A stretch of 11,107 nt of DNA from Betaproteobacteria bacterium (GTDB taxonomy: Bacteria > Pseudomonadota > Gammaproteobacteria > Burkholderiales > Casimicrobiaceae): the NCBI GenBank assembly GCA_005889025.1, contig VBCZ01000050.1:1-11107 (forward strand). The letters run 5' to 3'. The position numbers and the translations under genes were made by a program. This document shows positions 7,176 to 11,107 of the stretch, one piece after another. How positions within the stretch are numbered: the stretch's first letter is position 1; the number at the start of each line of letters is the position of its first letter. Below the pieces are notes generated by a model. It was not told the origin of the DNA, did not search any database, and saw nothing but the letters and a program-made list of their open reading frames with translations.

Positions 7176-8789
7176 ATGAACCTAGGCTCGAAATTCACGC
7201 TCTCGCGCAGGGCATTCCTGCAAACGTCTTTGGGTGCCGGGGCAGCAGCTTTTCTGGCACGGTCGCCGCTGGGGCATGCCGCGCCGAGCTCAGAGGAAAC
7301 ATTTGCCTGGCAAGTGACGGCCCCGCTGATCAGGAGTCGCATTCAGGCGCCGGTCTTCCCGCAGCGGGACTTCGACATCACCAGTTTCGGCGCCATCGGC
7401 GACGGCGTGACGGACTGCACCGCGGCAATCAATGGCGCGATCCGTGCCTGTAACGCTGCCGGCGGCGGGCGGGTCGTTGTGCCGAGCGGCAGTTTCTTCA
7501 CTGGCGCGATCACTCTCTTGAGCAACGTCAACCTGTATTTGCCCAACCTTGATTCCATACTGCTGTTCAGCACGGACCCGCGCAAATACCCGAATGTGCT
7601 GACGCGCTGGGAGGGCAATGATCTGTTCAACTATTCACCGCTCGTCTACGCGTTCCGGCAGACGAATATCGGCGTCACCGGCCGGGGCACGCTGGATGGT
7701 CAAGCGGGCACCTTCCCGAACGCGCAGGGGAATCCTTCGGCATGGTGGTGGTGGAAGGGGTCAGCCCCCTTCGGCGGTCCGAATATTTTCCCGAATCAGA
7801 TTGCCGACAGCACGCAACTCAAGCAGCGGGGTGCCGTCCCCGGGCACGTCCCGGTTTCACAACGCGTGTACGGGATAGAGCCGAACGGCACCCAACATTA
7901 TCTGCGGCCGCCCTTGATCGGGCCGTATGGGTGCGAGAACGTGCTGATCGAAGGGGTAACCATCACTCGCTCGCCGTTCTGGCAAATGCATCTGTTGTTC
8001 TGCAGGAACGTCACGATTAGATACGTGACGGCAAACAGCATGGGGACGAACAACGATGGCTGCGACCCCGAATCGTGCACCGACGTGGCGATCGAATTCT
8101 GCAACTTCAACACCGGTGACGACTGCATCGCGATCAAAGCCGGGCGCGGCTATGACGGCATGGTCGACTCTGGCCTGCAGGCGTTGGGCGCGCTTCCTCC
8201 GTGGGTCAGCTACCCGACCACCTGCCAGAACATCATCGTTGCCCAATGCATCATGCAAAGCGGCCATGGCGGCGTGACGCTCGGCAGCGAGATGTCGGGC
8301 GGCGTAAACAATGTCTTTGCCCAGAATGTGAAGATGCTGAGCAATACGCTCGATATCGCGCTGCGCTTCAAGACCAATACCTGGCGCGGCGGCTTCATGA
8401 CGAATTACTTCGCGCGGAACATCTACGTTCCCAACGGCGTGTCTGCAAGCAACGGGGTGATCACTATTGACTACTTCTATTCTGCCGACGCCACGGATCG
8501 TCCCCAAGACGCCGGCCCGTTCCGGCCCTTCACAGACAAGATTTACATATCCAATCTCATTGTCCCCGGCGGCAGTAGCAGATACGCGTTCAATCTGCGC
8601 GGCTTCTCGCCCGCGAACACTCCCATCGACCCGGCGCACGGGAGTCTCACCATCGACGATGCGATCGGACTTGTCCGCGTCTCGGACTCCACGATCAACG
8701 GTGTCACCAGCCCTGTGGACGTTGTACAGGCCGTAGATCTGCATCTGAGCAACGTCACGCGAAACGGGGTATTGTTGCCGGATCAGTAA
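7176..8789 (+). CDS. glycoside hydrolase family 28 enzyme with a Tat signal
   Basis: A 537-aa pectin-chain hydrolase, probably attacking galacturonan or oligogalacturonides in the periplasm or outside. GGAGG lies five bases before ATG 7176. The N-terminus has a twin-arginine signal: SRRAFLQ (residues 10-16), a mild hydrophobic stretch rich in Ala and Gly, then a cleavage site near GHA (33-35), so it should be exported folded. The GH28 N-terminal motif FDITSFGAIGDGVTD is at about 65-80. Catalytic motifs are NNDG (Asp294, in place of NTD), GDDC (Asp315, Asp316), GHGG (His364) and RFK (Arg397-Lys399, in place of RIK); all acidic and basic key residues remain. The length and the GPYGCENVLIEGVTI segment fit exo-acting bacterial GH28 enzymes better than short endo-enzymes. 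It differs from the first GH28 in export route and architecture, so this is not a tandem duplicate. garD follows after 30 bp. Confidence 0.92.
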   Translation: MNLGSKFTLSRRAFLQTSLGAGAAAFLARSPLGHAAPSSEETFAWQVTAPLIRSRIQAPVFPQRDFDITSFGAIGDGVTDCTAAINGAIRACNAAGGGRVVVPSGSFFTGAITLLSNVNLYLPNLDSILLFSTDPRKYPNVLTRWEGNDLFNYSPLVYAFRQTNIGVTGRGTLDGQAGTFPNAQGNPSAWWWWKGSAPFGGPNIFPNQIADSTQLKQRGAVPGHVPVSQRVYGIEPNGTQHYLRPPLIGPYGCENVLIEGVTITRSPFWQMHLLFCRNVTIRYVTANSMGTNNDGCDPESCTDVAIEFCNFNTGDDCIAIKAGRGYDGMVDSGLQALGALPPWVSYPTTCQNIIVAQCIMQSGHGGVTLGSEMSGGVNNVFAQNVKMLSNTLDIALRFKTNTWRGGFMTNYFARNIYVPNGVSASNGVITIDYFYSADATDRPQDAGPFRPFTDKIYISNLIVPGGSSRYAFNLRGFSPANTPIDPAHGSLTIDDAIGLVRVSDSTINGVTSPVDVVQAVDLHLSNVTRNGVLLPDQ

Positions 8790-8819
8790 ACCGCGCCGCA
8801 GTCGAAGAAGGAAGCACTA

Positions 8820-10409
8820 ATGGCCGAAGCCACACTTCAAAAACCCCTGACGATCCGCATGCACGAGCGCGACAACGTCGCGATCGTGGCCAATGACGGT
8901 GGTCTGGCGCCGGGCACTCAGTTTCCCTCGGGCCTGACGCTGCGCGAACACGTGCCGCAGGGCCACAAGGTCGCGCTGGTGGACCTGCCCGAAGGGACGC
9001 CGGTGCTGCGATATAACGTGACCATCGGCTATACCCTGAAGAATGTTCGCGCGGGGAGCTGGGTGCACGAGCGGCTGCTGAAGATGCCACCGGCGCGTGC
9101 GCTCGATAACCTGCCGATTGCCACCGTCAAGCCCGAGCCGCAGCCGCCGCTAGAGGGCTACACCTTCGAGGGTTACCAGAACCTGGACGGCTCAGTCGGC
9201 ACGCGCAACATCCTGGCGATCACGCAGACAGTGCAGTGCGTGGCCGGCGTCACCGATTTTGCCGTGCAGCGCATCAAGAAAGAACTGCTGCCCAAGTTTC
9301 CGAACGTCGATGACGTGGTCGCACTGGAACATACTTATGGCTGCGGCGTTGCCATCGACGCGCCCGACGCAATCGTTCCGATCCGCACGCTGCGCAACAT
9401 CAGCCTCAACCCGAACTTCGGCGGCGAGGTGATGGTGATCAGCCTGGGCTGCGAGAAGCTGCAACCAGAACGGCTGCTGCCGCCAGGGACAATCCCGCTG
9501 GTCGACGAACGCAACGTCGCCGACGTCGGCGAGAACGCCGAGCCACCCTTGGACGTGGTCCGCCTGCAGGATGACCGGCACGTGGGCTTCATGTCCATGA
9601 TCGATTCCATCATGACGCGGGCCGAGGAACACCTCGAGCGCCTGAACGCGCGCCGGCGAGAGACCGTTCCCGCCAGCGAGCTGGTGGTGGGCGTGCAGTG
9701 CGGCGGCAGCGATGCGTTCTCCGGAGTTACCGCCAACCCGGCGGTTGGCTTCTGCACCGACTTGCTGGTGCGCGCCGGCGCCACCGTGATGTTCTCGGAA
9801 GTCACCGAGGTGCGCGACGGCATCGACCAACTGACATCGCGTGCGACGAGCCCGGAAGTCGCTGAAGCGATGATCAAGGAGATGGCTTGGTACGACAACT
9901 ACCTCGAAAAAGGCCAGGTCGATCGCAGCGCCAACACGACGCCAGGCAACAAGAAGGGCGGTCTGTCGAACATCGTCGAGAAGGCAATGGGCTCGATCGT
10001 CAAATCCGGCAGCTCACCGATCTCGGGTGTTCTGCCGCCGGGTGAGAGGGTCAGCCAGAAAGGCCTAATCTTCGCCGCCACGCCGGCCAGCGATTTCATC
10101 TGCGGCACGCTGCAGCTCGCCGCCGGGATGAACCTGCACGTGTTCACGACCGGCCGTGGCACGCCCTATGGGCTTGCGCAGGTTCCGGTGATCAAGGTCG
10201 CCACGCGCAGCAATCTTGCGAAGCGCTGGCACGACCTCATGGACGTGAATGCCGGCACGATTGCCACCGGCGAGAAGACGATCGAAGAGGTTGGTTGGGA
10301 ACTGTTCCAGTTCATGCTGGACGTGGCCAGCGGCCGAAAGAAGACCTGGGCCGAGCAATGGAAGCTGCACAACGCGTTGGTTCTTTTCAACCCGGCGCCC
10401 GTGACTTGA
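8820..10409 (+). CDS. garD: galactarate dehydratase
   Basis: A 529-aa cytoplasmic enzyme converting galactarate (mucate) to 5-dehydro-4-deoxy-D-glucarate plus water. It is collinear with E. coli GarD (523 aa) from end to end as I recall that sequence. Shared stretches include LEGYTFEGY, DGSVGT, YGCGVAI (Cys175), SLNPNFGGEVMVI, LGCEKLQPERLL, QCGGSDAFSGVTANPA (Cys294), MFSEVTEVRD, TPGNKKGG, TTGRGTPYGL, NAGTIATGE and the C-terminus NPAPVT. The N-terminal 100 residues form the SAF-like domain, followed by the UxaA-type dehydratase domain. AAGGAAG lies five bases ahead of ATG 8820. The close match over the GarD-specific C-terminus favours galactarate over altronate. As last gene of the pectinase run, it implies that released galacturonate is used by the oxidative route, with uronate dehydrogenase and the next enzymes encoded elsewhere. 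Confidence 0.95.
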   Translation: MAEATLQKPLTIRMHERDNVAIVANDGGLAPGTQFPSGLTLREHVPQGHKVALVDLPEGTPVLRYNVTIGYTLKNVRAGSWVHERLLKMPPARALDNLPIATVKPEPQPPLEGYTFEGYQNLDGSVGTRNILAITQTVQCVAGVTDFAVQRIKKELLPKFPNVDDVVALEHTYGCGVAIDAPDAIVPIRTLRNISLNPNFGGEVMVISLGCEKLQPERLLPPGTIPLVDERNVADVGENAEPPLDVVRLQDDRHVGFMSMIDSIMTRAEEHLERLNARRRETVPASELVVGVQCGGSDAFSGVTANPAVGFCTDLLVRAGATVMFSEVTEVRDGIDQLTSRATSPEVAEAMIKEMAWYDNYLEKGQVDRSANTTPGNKKGGLSNIVEKAMGSIVKSGSSPISGVLPPGERVSQKGLIFAATPASDFICGTLQLAAGMNLHVFTTGRGTPYGLAQVPVIKVATRSNLAKRWHDLMDVNAGTIATGEKTIEEVGWELFQFMLDVASGRKKTWAEQWKLHNALVLFNPAPVT

Positions 10410-10537
10410 GGGTTCGGTCGTGCGATCGCGACGTCAGACTTGTCGATGTCGCGCGGTTTTCACGATTACGCCCCATCGCTGCCTTGTGAACCGCGCAGCC
10501 CGTGTCCCGCTAACATGCAGATGAAATTCAACAGCCT

Positions 10538-10753
10538 TCAATCCTGTGGCGCGACCTCGTAACGACGCTTACGGCATCCCGGAACACCGCGTCCGATTGT
10601 TATGATGATTGACACGACGCCGGTGGCCGCATGAACCAGAAGTCCCGCGATCTGCTGATTGCGCAATTTCCGCGCTTCGGCTTCTATATGTGCTGAGTCG
10701 CCTCGTGCGACGGCGGCCCTCAGGGGCTCATAGTCTAGTTTGATTCGTTCCAT
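10538..10753 (-). CDS. small hypothetical protein, 71 aa
   Basis: The start at 10753 is set by AAGGAG six bases upstream; an in-frame ATG at 10768 lies ahead of that site and is less likely. The protein begins MERIKLDYEPLRAAVARGD, followed by a charged helix (HIEAEARKLRNQQI), a short hydrophobic stretch (about 38-55, GLLVHAATGVV then SIIITI) that could be a weak membrane segment, and a basic tail (GCRKRRY). Codon use is close to that of the larger genes. I do not know a function; the N-terminal half resembles small uncharacterised proteobacterial proteins with an EAxxLR helix. It faces garD tail to tail with 128 bp between. Confidence 0.55.
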   Translation of the reverse strand: MERIKLDYEPLRAAVARGDSAHIEAEARKLRNQQIAGLLVHAATGVVSIIITIGRGVPGCRKRRYEVAPQD

Positions 10754-10767
10754 CGGGTGCTCCTTCA

Positions 10768-11064
10768 TTAAGAGCGCGGTGACAATGAGACATGGTTCAC
10801 CGCAACAATGACAATATAAGAAGCTTCCCGCCGAACCTCCAATCGTATCTTCTGATGTGAGCCATCATCAGTGTTGATGTTGGGCAAACGGATTGCGTCA
10901 GAGGGCGCGCGCACGGCCGCGCGAGATCGAAGCCTTTTAAAGATAGCACTACGCTTTTGAGAAAGCGAAAATCCAGCAGCTCTTCCATAGCCAACCATTG
11001 CAAGAATTGCTTGCGACAGAGCGTGATAGATGGCTTCCGCGAACGCAAAGACGACATTGTCCAT
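10768..11064 (-). CDS. doubtful hypothetical ORF, 98 aa
   Basis: This is the main content of the last 350 bases. Its stop codon (TAA, 10768-10770) sits directly ahead of the ribosome binding site of the 71-aa gene, which would suit translational coupling. It has an amphipathic start (FAFAEAIYHALSQAILAMVGYG), a basic middle (QKRSAIFKRLRSR) and a hydrophobic end (ASYIVIVAVNHV). Against it: no well-spaced SD, mixed third-position bases unlike the other genes, and a competing frame over the same bases (10797-11096). Function unknown; it may be a remnant or not a gene. Confidence 0.25.
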   Translation of the reverse strand: MDNVVFAFAEAIYHALSQAILAMVGYGRAAGFSLSQKRSAIFKRLRSRAAVRAPSDAIRLPNINTDDGSHQKIRLEVRREASYIVIVAVNHVSLSPRS

Positions 11065-11107
11065 CCTTGACGCAGTTCAGACTCGCTGCGTGCCATGCCG
11101 TTTGCAG

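Larger units (their letters stand above)
3074..10409 (+). other. predicted operon for pectin breakdown and galactarate catabolism
   Basis: Four genes on the same strand, with gaps of 120, 52 and 30 bp and no visible terminator between them: GH28 lipoprotein, CE8 esterase, Tat-type GH28 and garD. Each has its own Shine-Dalgarno. Shared function and shrinking gaps support co-transcription. The 120-bp gap could hold an extra promoter. Confidence 0.75.

Noticed and set aside
6317..8744. Long minus-strand frames of 276 and 295 codons (6317-7147 and 7857-8744)
   Set aside because: Both are antisense to well-supported enzymes with catalytic motifs in frame, and their own translations show no family features.
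10417..10432. Imperfect palindrome around GCGATCGC after garD, possible terminator
   Set aside because: There is no T-run after it and the arms are interrupted; the 8-bp core is common in GC-rich genomes.

Overview
The window is GC-rich with strongly GC-biased third codon positions in its main genes. Gene content and protein style fit a plant-associated beta-proteobacterium of the Burkholderiales (Burkholderia, Paraburkholderia or Caballeronia type). That placement rests on my recognition of the protein families, not on a search.

Left part (about 1-2750): regulatory and sugar genes, mostly damaged. A leftward aldose epimerase (hexose-6-phosphate mutarotase type) runs off the left edge and carries an in-frame stop codon. 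Behind it lies a leftward LysR-family regulator of the GbpR type, broken by a deletion of roughly 59 nt that removes part of its DNA-binding domain and shifts the frame. An AT-rich segment upstream of it holds two spaced inverted repeats, 30 bp apart centre to centre, that look like operators. Then a rightward ORF joins a fragment resembling the NAD-binding domain of D-2-hydroxyacid dehydrogenases to a complete AraC-type DNA-binding domain. It is either an unusual regulator or a decay product that has stayed open.

Central and right part (3074-10409): four intact rightward genes with gaps of 120, 52 and 30 bp, probably one operon. They encode a lipoprotein polygalacturonase (GH28), a Sec-exported pectin methylesterase (CE8) with extra beta-sandwich domains, a Tat-exported second GH28 enzyme, and the cytoplasmic galactarate dehydratase GarD. 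Together they suggest that methyl-esterified pectin is de-esterified and hydrolysed to galacturonate outside the cytoplasm. Galacturonate would then be oxidised to galactarate, by a uronate dehydrogenase not in this window, and dehydrated by GarD to 5-dehydro-4-deoxyglucarate, which leads to 2-oxoglutarate. A near-identical 19/20-nt motif occurs just after the AraC-type gene and again between the esterase and the second GH28 gene.

Right edge (10410-11107): two small leftward ORFs of unknown function, the downstream one (71 aa) with a good ribosome binding site. I see no rRNA, tRNA, CRISPR array, complete insertion sequence or convincing intrinsic terminator.
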